Assembly (NCBI GenBank): GCA_050742255.1
Contig: JBOGHU010000127.1
Coordinates: forward strand, 1 to 55,920
Source of the DNA: JBOGHU01 sp050742255
Lineage (GTDB): Bacteria > Actinomycetota > Acidimicrobiia > Acidimicrobiales > CADCSY01
DNA: 55,920 nucleotides
Direction: 5' to 3'
Below are positions 8,669 to 16,692 of the stretch, in pieces. The number at the start of each line of letters is the position of its first letter. The first letter of the stretch is position 1. Position numbers and translations under genes: made by a program. The notes under the pieces were generated by a model that saw only the letters and a program-made list of their open reading frames with translations, was not told where the DNA came from and made no database searches.

Positions 8669-8869
8669 TCAGATCGGCCGGACGTTCTGGGCCTCCTCAC
8701 CTTTGCGACCCGGGGCCACGTCGAACTCGACGTGCTGGCCCTCCTCGAGCGAGCGGTAACCGCTCCCCTGGATGTTGGAATAGTGGACGAAGACGTCATC
8801 GCCCTGCTCACGAGAGATGAAGCCGAAGCCCTTCTCTGCGTTGAAGAACTTCACGGTTCCAGTTGCCAT
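8669..8869 (-). CDS. cspA: Cold-shock protein (CspA family)
   Basis: RNA chaperone of 66 residues, the standard CspA length. RNP1 is KGFGFI and RNP2 is VFVHY. The 5' leader is an unusual run of AGAAG units (about 8873-8893 on the opposite strand) that doubles as a purine-rich ribosome site. It is followed by a very stable terminator, so it is monocistronic. Confidence 0.97.
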   Translation of the reverse strand: MATGTVKFFNAEKGFGFISREQGDDVFVHYSNIQGSGYRSLEEGQHVEFDVAPGRKGEEAQNVRPI

Positions 8870-9041
8870 CGTTGTTCTCTTCTCTTCTCTTCACTGCGAG
8901 CAAGTCCCACTGACCTCCTCGTCCCCGCCACTCTAGCGCCGCAACAGGAGGCGGCACTGACTCAGGGAACCGGGGGGACAGGACGGCGGCGCCACACCGG
9001 CGACGCACGCCGGCCCACGGGATGGCTGCGATGATGGCTGG

Positions 9042-10205
9042 GTGATCGACGCAGGTCGACTCGTGGGCGACCGCCTCGGTGGTGGGGGGGTGGCGCTCGC
9101 CGCCGTGAGCGACGCCGTGCTGGGCATCGCCGGCGACCTCTCGTTGGACGCGGTCCTCCAACGGCTGGTGCACGCGGCCCGCCACCTGGTGGACGCCCGC
9201 TACGCCGCCCTGGGGGTGCCCGACGACGAGGGAACCGGCTTCGCCCGGTTCATCACCGCGGGGATGACCGACGAGCAGATCGAGGCCATCGGCCCGCTGC
9301 CCCGCACCCATGGGCTGCTCGGTGCCATGCTGGCCGACCTCACCCCCTACCGCACCGACGACATCACCACCGACCCCCGCTACTCGTGGTGGCCCCACGC
9401 CCACCCCGCCATGCGGTCGTTCCTCGGGGTGCCGATCGTCTTCAAGGGGGACGTGATCGGCGCCTTCTACCTCACCGACAAGGAGGGGGAGCGGGCCTTC
9501 GACGAGGCCGACGAGGAGCTGGTCGGGGTCCTCGCCGCCCACGCCGCGGTGCTGATCGACCACGCCCATCTGTACGAGCGGAGCCGGGAGCTCAGCATCA
9601 TCGGCGAGCGGGACCGGCTGGCTCGGGAGCTCCACGACGCCATGGCCCAGACCTTGTTCAGCCTCAGGCTCCGTCTCCAGACGGCGGCTGCCCTGGTGCG
9701 CAACGACCTGGGGCGAGCCGAGTCGGAGATGGCCCGGGCCGAGGAGCTGGTCTCGTCGGCCCTGGCCGAGCTGCGGACCCTGGTCTTCGAGCTGCGCCCA
9801 CCCTCCCTCGACGCCGACGGGCTGGTGGCGTCGGTTCGCAAGCACGTCGAGGTCCTGGGACGGGCGTACGGGCTCGAGGTCGTCCTCGAGGCCAGGGGCG
9901 AGGACAGGCTCCCGGCCGCGGTGGAGCCGGCGTTGTTCCGGATCATCCAGGAGGCGCTGACCAACGTGGTGCGCCACGCCTCGGCCCAGTCGGTCACGGT
10001 CTCGATCGAGGCGGGCCCGGCGACCGCCTCGGTGGTGGTTCGTGACGACGGCGTGGGCTTCGACCCCTCGGCCCGGGCCATCAGCGGCCGCCGGCTGGGG
10101 CTTACGTCCATGCGGGAGCGCGCCCAGGCGCTCGGCGGTGTGCTCGGGGTCGAGTCGACGCCCGGAGCCGGCGCCACCGTGCGGGCGGAGGTCCCCCTTG
10201 GCTGA
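9042..10205 (+). CDS. GAF-domain sensor histidine kinase (NarX/DevS-type)
   Basis: A soluble 387-residue kinase. A GAF sensor domain covers about residues 20-180 (FLGVPIVFKGDVIGAFYLTDK). The HisKA_3 dimerisation domain has the phospho-acceptor His198 in ERDRLARELHDAMAQ. The HATPase domain carries the N box EALTNVVRHA and the G box DDGVGF. There are no membrane segments, so it senses an intracellular or diffusible signal; no ligand-binding His is obvious. The stop lies just inside the start region of the response regulator, making a coupled pair. Confidence 0.93.
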   Translation: MIDAGRLVGDRLGGGGVALAAVSDAVLGIAGDLSLDAVLQRLVHAARHLVDARYAALGVPDDEGTGFARFITAGMTDEQIEAIGPLPRTHGLLGAMLADLTPYRTDDITTDPRYSWWPHAHPAMRSFLGVPIVFKGDVIGAFYLTDKEGERAFDEADEELVGVLAAHAAVLIDHAHLYERSRELSIIGERDRLARELHDAMAQTLFSLRLRLQTAAALVRNDLGRAESEMARAEELVSSALAELRTLVFELRPPSLDADGLVASVRKHVEVLGRAYGLEVVLEARGEDRLPAAVEPALFRIIQEALTNVVRHASAQSVTVSIEAGPATASVVVRDDGVGFDPSARAISGRRLGLTSMRERAQALGGVLGVESTPGAGATVRAEVPLG

Positions 10206-10854
10206 GGCCGTGCCGATCCGGGTCCTGATCGCCGACGACCACCCGGTGGTGCGCCAGGGACTGCGCTCGTTCCTGTCGTCGCGGCCGGGCATCGAGGTGG
10301 TGGGCGAGGCGGGTGACGGGGCCACCGTCGTGGCCCAGGCCGACCGGCTGCGGCCCGATGTGGTGCTCCTCGACCTGGTGATGCCGGGCATCGGCGGGAT
10401 CGAGGCCATCCGCCGCATCCAGGCCGGCGCCGAGCCACCGAAGGTTCTGGTCCTCACCAGCTTCGCCGGGGACGACCAGGTGCTGCCGGCGGTCCGGGCC
10501 GGCGCCGCCGGCTACCTGCTGAAGGACGTGGCCCCAGCCGACCTGGAGGCGGCCATCCGCACCGTGCACGGCGGGGGCGGGCTGCTCGATCCCCAGGTGA
10601 CGCGGGCGGTGATGGCCGACGTCGCCCACGGGGGGCGGGCGGGCGGCCTCGACCAGCTCACCCCCCGGGAGGTGGAGGTGCTGCGCCTGCTCAGCCGGGG
10701 CCTGTCGAACCGGCAGTTGGCCGCCGAGCTGTTCGTCTCCGAGAAGACGGTCAAGACCCACGTCGGCAGCATCCTGGCCAAGCTGCGCCTGGCCGACCGC
10801 ACCCAGGCGGCCCTGTTCGCGGTCCACCACGGCCTCGCCGATCCAAAGACCTAG
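10198..10854 (+). CDS. NarL/DevR-family response regulator
   Basis: Partner of the kinase. The receiver domain has the acidic pair ADDH and the phospho-acceptor Asp59 in VVLLDLVMPG. The C-terminal LuxR-type helix-turn-helix reads LTPREVEVLRLLSRGLSNRQLA with VSEKTVKTHV. The TTG at 10198 is chosen because GGAGG lies six bases upstream, inside the kinase gene; a GTG at 10210 lacks a well-placed site. Its stop lies inside a repeated element at 10849. Confidence 0.93.
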   Translation: MAEAVPIRVLIADDHPVVRQGLRSFLSSRPGIEVVGEAGDGATVVAQADRLRPDVVLLDLVMPGIGGIEAIRRIQAGAEPPKVLVLTSFAGDDQVLPAVRAGAAGYLLKDVAPADLEAAIRTVHGGGGLLDPQVTRAVMADVAHGGRAGGLDQLTPREVEVLRLLSRGLSNRQLAAELFVSEKTVKTHVGSILAKLRLADRTQAALFAVHHGLADPKT

Positions 10855-10944
10855 GACCTCCGACCGGGACCAGGTCCGACCTGGAGCCGAAACATGCCCA
10901 CCGAGGGGCGCTGCCCACCGCCGGCGGGCATGGAACCGGGCCGG
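10849..10944 (+). repeat. Intergenic repeat copy 1 (upstream of drrAB)
   Basis: About 95 bases closely matching 13198-13286. The first 42 bases (ACCTAGGACCTCCGACCGGG...) are nearly identical and contain the palindrome GGACC-A-GGTCC. Both copies end in GGCATGGAACCG; in copy 2 that ATG starts the SDR gene, while here it opens no believable gene. Probably a duplicated promoter and leader. Confidence 0.7.
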
Positions 10945-11176
10945 GTCGTTGTTGAGCTGTCTCGGAGCGACGAGGAGGCAGGGTGGCACAACCGGCGATC
11001 GAGGCGGTCCCGGCCGGTTTCCGTGCAGTCGACCGGCTCGGTCGGCGTGGATCGCACACAGACGGGTCGGGGGCCCGATGCTCGGGGCGCCCCGAGCTGG
11101 GCGTGCACAACGCCGGCGTCGGCGTCTACGCCGTGCAGACCGACAGGACCACCGATCCCGACACCCGAGGAGCCAG
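10855..11176 (+). other. Non-coding region before drrAB
   Basis: 322 bases without a convincing gene. It holds repeat copy 1, then a 16-base perfect palindrome CTCGGGGC/GCCCCGAG at 11081-11096, which could be an operator for the exporter genes. The GAGGAG ribosome site of the ATPase lies near 11167. Confidence 0.5.
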
Positions 11177-12172
11177 ATGACCACGCAAGCAGCTCTCGCG
11201 ATCGAGGCCACCGGCCTGGTCAAGTCCTTCGGCGAGACCCGTGCCGTCGACGGGGTGGACCTGGCCGTGCGCAGCGGCGCTGTCTACGGCGTGCTCGGCC
11301 CCAACGGCGCCGGCAAGACGACGACGATCCGCGTGCTGGCGACGCTGACCCGCCCGGATGCGGGCACGGCGCGCGTCCTTGGACACGACATCGTGGAGGA
11401 GGCCGACGCCGTGCGCGGCGCCGTCAGCCTCACCGGTCAGCTCGCCTCGGTGGACGAGGACCTCACCGGTCGCGAGAACCTGATCCTGCTGGGCCGCCTG
11501 CTGGGGCTGAAGCGGCCGGTGGCCAAGGACCGAGCCGCCGAGCTGCTCGAGGCCTTCGGGCTCTCCACCGCCGCCAGCCGGCTCGTCAAGAACTACTCGG
11601 GCCGGATGCGGCGCAGGCTCGACATCGCTGCGAGCATCGTGGTCACCCCGGAGCTGATGTTCCTCGACGAGCCGACGACCGGACTCGACCCGCGCTCTCG
11701 CAGCCAGGTCTGGGACATCATCCGGGCGCTGGTCGCGGAGGGGACCACGATCTTGCTCTGCACCCAGTACCTGGGGGAGGCGGACCAGCTCGCCGAAGGG
11801 ATCGCCGTCATCGACAACGGCAAGGTGATCGCCGAGGGAACGCCCGGCCAGCTCAAGGCCTCGGTGGGCTCCGGCGCCCTGCACGTGCGTCTGCTCGACC
11901 CCGAGCAGCGACCCGAGGCCGAGCAGGTGCTGAATCGCGAGCTCGGCGCCGTCACCCTGGAGCCTGACCGCGCCGCCCTCTCGGTCGCGTGCTCCGATGC
12001 CGATCTCGGCGCCGGGGCGCTCGCCGAGCTGGCTCGCTCCGGCGTGCGGATCGCCGACTTCTCACTCGGCCAGCCGAGCCTCGACGAGGTCTTCCTGGCC
12101 CTGACCGGCCACCCGGCGCAAGAACTTCCGGCCGAGGACACCGACCCCATCGAGGAGGAGCAACCAGCATGA
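11177..12172 (+). CDS. DrrA-family ABC exporter, ATP-binding subunit
   Basis: ATPase of a drug or lipid exporter of the daunorubicin-resistance type. Walker A GPNGAGKTT is at residues 41-49, the signature is NYSGRMRRRLD, Walker B is ELMFLDEPTTGLDP, and the switch region is LLCTQYLGEAD. The C-terminal domain GQPSLDEVFLALTG is typical of DrrA. It is 331 residues long. Its stop overlaps the ATG of the permease. The preceding two-component system may regulate it, given the shared repeat. Confidence 0.93.
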   Translation: MTTQAALAIEATGLVKSFGETRAVDGVDLAVRSGAVYGVLGPNGAGKTTTIRVLATLTRPDAGTARVLGHDIVEEADAVRGAVSLTGQLASVDEDLTGRENLILLGRLLGLKRPVAKDRAAELLEAFGLSTAASRLVKNYSGRMRRRLDIAASIVVTPELMFLDEPTTGLDPRSRSQVWDIIRALVAEGTTILLCTQYLGEADQLAEGIAVIDNGKVIAEGTPGQLKASVGSGALHVRLLDPEQRPEAEQVLNRELGAVTLEPDRAALSVACSDADLGAGALAELARSGVRIADFSLGQPSLDEVFLALTGHPAQELPAEDTDPIEEEQPA

Positions 12173-13017
12173 GCGCCAACGTGACGAGCCAGGTCGCCGT
12201 CGCGCCCGCCGCCGACGAGGCCGCGGTACGTAGGGCGATCTCCTCGACCCCACGCCCGGCCAAGGCCGGGGCGCTCTCGGCTGCGCTCACCTTCGGCTGG
12301 CGAGGGATGCTCAAGGTGAAGCACGTCCCTGAGCAGCTCCTGGACGCGACCATCACCCCGGTGATGTTCGTCCTGATGTTCACCTACCTGTTCGGTGGCG
12401 CGATCGCCGGCTCGGCAGGCGAGTACCTGGACTACATCCTCCCCGGGATCCTGGTGATGTCCGTGCTGTTCACCACCGTCTATTCCGGGGTCGCGCTCAA
12501 CACCGACCTGACCAAGGGCGTCGTCGACCGCTTCCGCTCGCTGCCCATCTGGCGGCCGGCTCCCCTCGTGGGATCACTGCTCGGCGACAGCGTGCGCTAC
12601 CTGCTCTCCGGCAGCGTGATCATCCTTCTCGGCGTGATCCTCGGCTACCGCCCGGGTGCCGGCGTCGGCGGTGCGCTCGCGGCCCTGGCTCTGGTGGTGA
12701 CCTTCGCCTTCGGCCTCTCCTGGGTCTTCACGACGATCGGGCTGCTGATGCGCTCGCCGAGCGCAGTGATGAACGCGGGCTTCATGGCGATCTTCCCTCT
12801 CACGTTCCTCTCCAACGTCTTCGTCGACCCCGACACGCTGCCGGCGGGGCTCGAGGCCTTCGTCGACGTCAACCCGATCTCCATCCTGGCCACCGCTTCA
12901 CGGGGGTTGATGGAGGGGAACGCCGATGCCGGCGACCTCGGCGCCGTACTGGCGGTGGCGGCGGCCCTGACCATCGTGTTCGCGCCGCTGACGACGCGCC
13001 TGTACCGCAGGGGCTGA
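12169..13017 (+). CDS. DrrB-family ABC exporter, permease subunit
   Basis: A 282-residue ABC-2 type permease with about six hydrophobic segments (MFVLMFTYLFGGAIAG, ILPGILVMSVLFTTVYSG, the FPLTFLSNVFV segment). The ATG overlaps the ATPase stop as ATGA. Together the two genes form a complete exporter; the substrate is unknown. Confidence 0.92.
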   Translation: MSANVTSQVAVAPAADEAAVRRAISSTPRPAKAGALSAALTFGWRGMLKVKHVPEQLLDATITPVMFVLMFTYLFGGAIAGSAGEYLDYILPGILVMSVLFTTVYSGVALNTDLTKGVVDRFRSLPIWRPAPLVGSLLGDSVRYLLSGSVIILLGVILGYRPGAGVGGALAALALVVTFAFGLSWVFTTIGLLMRSPSAVMNAGFMAIFPLTFLSNVFVDPDTLPAGLEAFVDVNPISILATASRGLMEGNADAGDLGAVLAVAAALTIVFAPLTTRLYRRG

Positions 13018-13197
13018 CTCGACTCCGAGACGATCGCACGACAGCGGGCCGAGGCGGCTCGCCCGCACGGCAAGCCCAACCGCGGCTCCCACCGATGTGG
13101 GCAAGGGCCCGACCTCGATGGACCGGCCCTCACGGGCCTCCCTCAGGGATGATCCCGACGCCGCCCCCCGGACCAGCAGGGACGAGGGGTCGGGGAT

Positions 13198-13286
13198 ACC
13201 TAGGACCTCCGACCGGGGCAGGATCCGACCTGGAGCCGATGTGGCCACCGAGGGCGGTCCCTACCGTTGGCAGGCATGGAACCGAA
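13198..13286 (+). repeat. Intergenic repeat copy 2 (leader of the SDR gene)
   Basis: Matches 10849-10944. Here the element runs directly into the SDR start codon at 13276, so it probably holds that gene's promoter and ribosome site. The remaining bases from 13018 to 13197 show nothing I can name. Confidence 0.7.
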
Positions 13287-13980
13287 GCGGACCGCCCTCA
13301 TCACCGGCGCCTCCCGGGGCCTGGGCCTGGCCCTGGCCCGTAGCCTGGCCACCGGCGGGTGGCGCCTGGTGATCGACGCCAGGGAGCCGTCCGCCCTGGT
13401 GGCGGCGGCCTCCGAGCTGGGCGAGCGGACGGTCGTGCGGGTCGTGCCCGGCGACGTGGCCGACGAGGCTCACCGTCGGGCCCTCGTGCAGGCGGCGGGG
13501 GAGTGGGGGCGCCTCGACCTGGTCGTGCACAACGCCAGCGTCCTCGGCCCCAGCCCCCAGCCCCGGCTGCTCGACTACCCGCTGACGGCGCTCGAGGACG
13601 TCTACGCCGTCAACGTGCTGGCGCCGGTGCGGATCACCCAGCTGGCGCGTCCGCTGCTCGGGCCCGGCGCCTGCCTGATCTTCGTCACCTCCGACGCCGC
13701 GGTGGAGGCCTACCAGGGCTGGGGCGGCTACGGATCCTCCAAGGCCGCCCTCGAGCAGGCGGCGGCGGTGCTGGCCGTCGAGCACCCCGAGCTGCGGGTC
13801 TACCGGGTCGACCCCGGTGACATGAGGACCCGCATGCACCAGGAGGCCTTCCCCGGCGAGGACATCTCCGACCGGCCCCCGCCCGAGACCAGCGTACCGG
13901 GGCTGCTCGCCCTCATCGAGGGCGAGCTTCCCAGCGGCCGCTTCCGGGCCCGGGCCCCGAGCTCGGTGGCGGCGCCGTGA
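13276..13980 (+). CDS. Short-chain dehydrogenase/reductase
   Basis: An NAD(P)-dependent oxidoreductase of 234 residues. The cofactor motif TGASRGLGLA is at residues 11-20, NAS replaces the usual NAG, the catalytic Ser is in FVTSDAA, and the YxxxK pair is in GYGSSKAA. The substrate is unknown. Its stop overlaps the GTG of the following queA remnant by four bases, so the two are co-transcribed. Confidence 0.9.
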   Translation: MEPKRTALITGASRGLGLALARSLATGGWRLVIDAREPSALVAAASELGERTVVRVVPGDVADEAHRRALVQAAGEWGRLDLVVHNASVLGPSPQPRLLDYPLTALEDVYAVNVLAPVRITQLARPLLGPGACLIFVTSDAAVEAYQGWGGYGSSKAALEQAAAVLAVEHPELRVYRVDPGDMRTRMHQEAFPGEDISDRPPPETSVPGLLALIEGELPSGRFRARAPSSVAAP

Positions 13981-15050
13981 CCACCCTGGCCAGCCCCACG
14001 GGCGCGCCGCTCGCCTTCGAGGTGCCGGACGAGCTGATCGCCACCGCCCCGATAGAGTCCACCGGCCGCCGACGCGACCAGGCCCGCCTGCTGGTCGCCT
14101 CGAGGTCCGACGAGACCCTGGTCGACACCGTCTTCGCCGACCTGCCCCGCTTCCTCCGGCCCGGCGACGTGCTGGTGGTCAACACCTCGGCCACCCTCCC
14201 CGCCGCCGTCCCCTCCGGGGAGGGTCTGGTCCTCCACCTCTCGACGGAGCTGCCGGGCGGGCTGTGGCTGGTCGAGCTGCGCCGCCCCTGTGGCGCCGGG
14301 AGCCGGCCGTTCCTCGAGGGGCAGCCGGGTGCGGCCGTGGCGCTGGCAGGTGGCGGCCGGGCCGAGCTGCTGGTGCCGTTCCCCGCCGGGACCGCGGCGT
14401 CCGCCACCCGGGCTGGGGTCCGCCTCTGGCTGGCCACCCTCCGCTTCCCCACCCCCGTGCCCGCGTACCTGGCCGAGTAGGGCCGGCCCGTCCGCTACGG
14501 GTGTGGGGACACGTCGTGGCCGCTGTCGGCCTACCAGACCGTCTTCGCCGCCGATCCGGGCAGCGCCGAGATGCCCTCCGCCGCTCGGGCCTTCACCCCC
14601 GACCTGGTGACCACGCTGGTGGCCGCGGGCGTGGTCTTCGCGCCGATCGTGCTCCACGCCGGGCTGTCGTCACCCGAGACCGGTGAGCCACCTGCCCCGG
14701 AACGGTACCGGGTCCCGGCCACGTCGGCGGCGCTGGTGAACGCCGCCCGGGCCGGAGGCCACCGGGTCATCGCGGTCGGCACCACGACCACCCGGGCCCT
14801 CGAGACGGTGGCGGGTGCTGGCGGCGAGGTCCACCCCGGCGAGGGCTGGAGTGACCTGGTCATCTCCCCGGACCGGCCACCCCGCGCCGTGGACGGCCTC
14901 CTCACCGGTTGGCACGAGCCGGCGGCCTCGCACCTCCAGCTGGTGGAGGCGGTCGCGGGGCGAGTGACGCTAGAGCGCAGCTACGCCGCCGCCCTGGTCC
15001 ACCGCCACCGCTGGCACGAGTTCGGCGACCTCCACCTGGTGCTGCCGTGA
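13977..15050 (+). pseudogene. queA: tRNA ribosyltransferase-isomerase (QueA) interrupted by an in-frame amber codon
   Basis: QueA moves the ribosyl part of S-adenosylmethionine onto 7-aminomethyl-7-deazaguanine in tRNA during queuosine synthesis. The first 167 codons encode the N-terminal part (FEVPDELIATAPIE, PGDVLVVNTSATLPAA, ending PVPAYLAE). A TAG stands at 14478-14480. The same frame then continues without a break as GRPVRYGCG, YQTVFAADPGSAEMPSAARAF and on to the normal C-terminus at 15050. In the family the order is ...YL..-GRP-RY, so only about one codon is altered. This is either a nonsense mutation, a sequencing error or a read-through site. Without read-through the product would lack the second half. 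Confidence 0.85.
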
Positions 15051-15234
15051 CCCGCCACCCGCGCCGCCGCGCCACCGCTGGTTAGCGCGCGGTCCACCCG
15101 TCCCTGCTCGGATCGGGCGCACACAAAGTGGCGCTGGGGGGCTTCCCACCCTCGGGGTAGGGAAGGATCGTCGGCCGGGCCGGGGTTGGGACCAGGGACG
15201 ACCGCCACGAGGCTTTGGAGAGCGAGGAGGCCCC

Positions 15235-16632
15235 ATGGGCCAGGACTACGACGTCATCGTCATCGGCGGGGGATCGGCGGGGGAGAACGCCGCCGACTAC
15301 GCCCACCGCGGTGGCCTCTCGGTGGCGCTGGTCGAGCGGGACCTGGTAGGGGGCGAGTGCTCGTACTGGGCGTGCATGCCCAGCAAGGCGCTGCTGCGAC
15401 CGGGCGAGGCGGTGGCGGCGGCCCGGCGGGTCCCCGGCGCCGCCGCTGCGGTCGTCGGCTCCCTCGACGTCGACGAGGTCCTGGCGTCCCGTGACGGCTT
15501 CGCCAGCCACTGGGACGACCAGGCCCAGGCCGACTGGGTGGCCGGTGCGGGGATCGACCTGCTCCGCGGCCACGGGCGCATCACCGGCGAGCGGACCGTC
15601 GAGGTCGAGGGCTCCGGCGGCACCGCCACCCTGGTGGCCCGGCGGGCGGTGGTGGTGGCCACCGGCTCGACGGCGGCGGTGCCGCCGGTGGAGGGCCTGG
15701 CCGACATCGCCGCCTGGGACAGCCGGGCCGTCACCACCGCCAAGGCGGTGCCCCGCCGGCTGGTGATCCTGGGCGGGGGCGTGGTGGGCGCGGAGATGGC
15801 CCAGGCCTGGCGGCGGCTGGGCTCGGAGGAGGTGACCGTGGTCGAGATGGCCGACCGGCTCCTGCCCAACGAGGAGCCCTTCGTCGGGGAGGAGCTGGCG
15901 GCGGCGTTCGGGGACGAGGGGATCGCGGTGGTGGTCGGGGCCCAGGCGGTGAAGGCGGCCCGCGAGGGGCCCGCCGCGCCGGTCACCCTGGCCCTGGCCG
16001 ACGGCACCGAGCTGGTCGCTGACGAGCTCCTGGTGGCGGTGGGACGGCGGCCGGTGACCACCGACCTGGGGCTCGAGACGGTCGGGCTGGAACCCGGCGG
16101 GGTGCTCGCCGTGGACGACCGCCTGGAGGTGGTGGACGCGCCCGGGGGGTGGCTGTACGCGGTGGGCGACGTCAACGGGCGGGCGCTCCTCACCCACCAG
16201 GGGAAGTACCAGGGCCGGGTGGTGGGCGAGGTCATCGCCGGCGGGGAGATCACCGCCTGGGCCGACCACCGGGCCCTTCCCCGGGTGGCCTTCACCGATC
16301 CCAACGTGGCGGCGGTGGGCCTGACGAAGCGCCAGGCCGCAGATGCCGGGCTGGACGTGCGCACCGTCTCCTACGACGTGGGCGCCACCGCCGCCGGTGC
16401 CCTCCACGGCCGGGGGGTGGGGGGCACCGCCCAGCTGGTGGTCGACCGGGCCCGCCAGGTCGTGGTGGGCGCCACCTTCGTGGGCCCGGGGGCGGGGGAG
16501 CTGCTCCACGCCGCCACCGTGGCGGTGGTGGGCGAGGTGACCATCGGCCGCCTCCGCCACGCCGTGCCCGCCTTCCCCACCATGAGCGAGGTGTGGCTGC
16601 GCCTGGTGGAGGCGTACCGCGGGGCCACCTGA
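15235..16632 (+). CDS. Class I pyridine-nucleotide disulfide oxidoreductase (dihydrolipoamide dehydrogenase/mercuric reductase-like)
   Basis: A 465-residue FAD enzyme. The FAD motif is VIGGGSAGENAA, the redox-active disulfide is Cys42/Cys47 in ECSYWACMPSKAL, the NAD(P) motif is LGGGVVGAEMA, and VGDVNG closes the FAD domain. The C-terminal dimer domain has HAVPAFPTMSE, a variant of the usual HxHPxxSE with its acid-base His. No E1/E2 genes lie nearby, so it is probably a general disulfide or quinone reductase rather than a 2-oxoacid dehydrogenase subunit. GAGGAGG precedes the ATG. The 184 bases before it are featureless. Confidence 0.9.
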   Translation: MGQDYDVIVIGGGSAGENAADYAHRGGLSVALVERDLVGGECSYWACMPSKALLRPGEAVAAARRVPGAAAAVVGSLDVDEVLASRDGFASHWDDQAQADWVAGAGIDLLRGHGRITGERTVEVEGSGGTATLVARRAVVVATGSTAAVPPVEGLADIAAWDSRAVTTAKAVPRRLVILGGGVVGAEMAQAWRRLGSEEVTVVEMADRLLPNEEPFVGEELAAAFGDEGIAVVVGAQAVKAAREGPAAPVTLALADGTELVADELLVAVGRRPVTTDLGLETVGLEPGGVLAVDDRLEVVDAPGGWLYAVGDVNGRALLTHQGKYQGRVVGEVIAGGEITAWADHRALPRVAFTDPNVAAVGLTKRQAADAGLDVRTVSYDVGATAAGALHGRGVGGTAQLVVDRARQVVVGATFVGPGAGELLHAATVAVVGEVTIGRLRHAVPAFPTMSEVWLRLVEAYRGAT

Positions 16633-16692
16633 GCCGGCCAGCGCCGGGGGCGCCGGGCGCGGGGCCACCGCTCCGGCTGCCACCATGGCGGC

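Noticed and set aside
10849..10890. A DevR/DosR box in the repeat
   Set aside because: GGGAC and GTCC half sites occur, but the spacing is one base short of the known 20-base palindrome and copy 2 loses one half.
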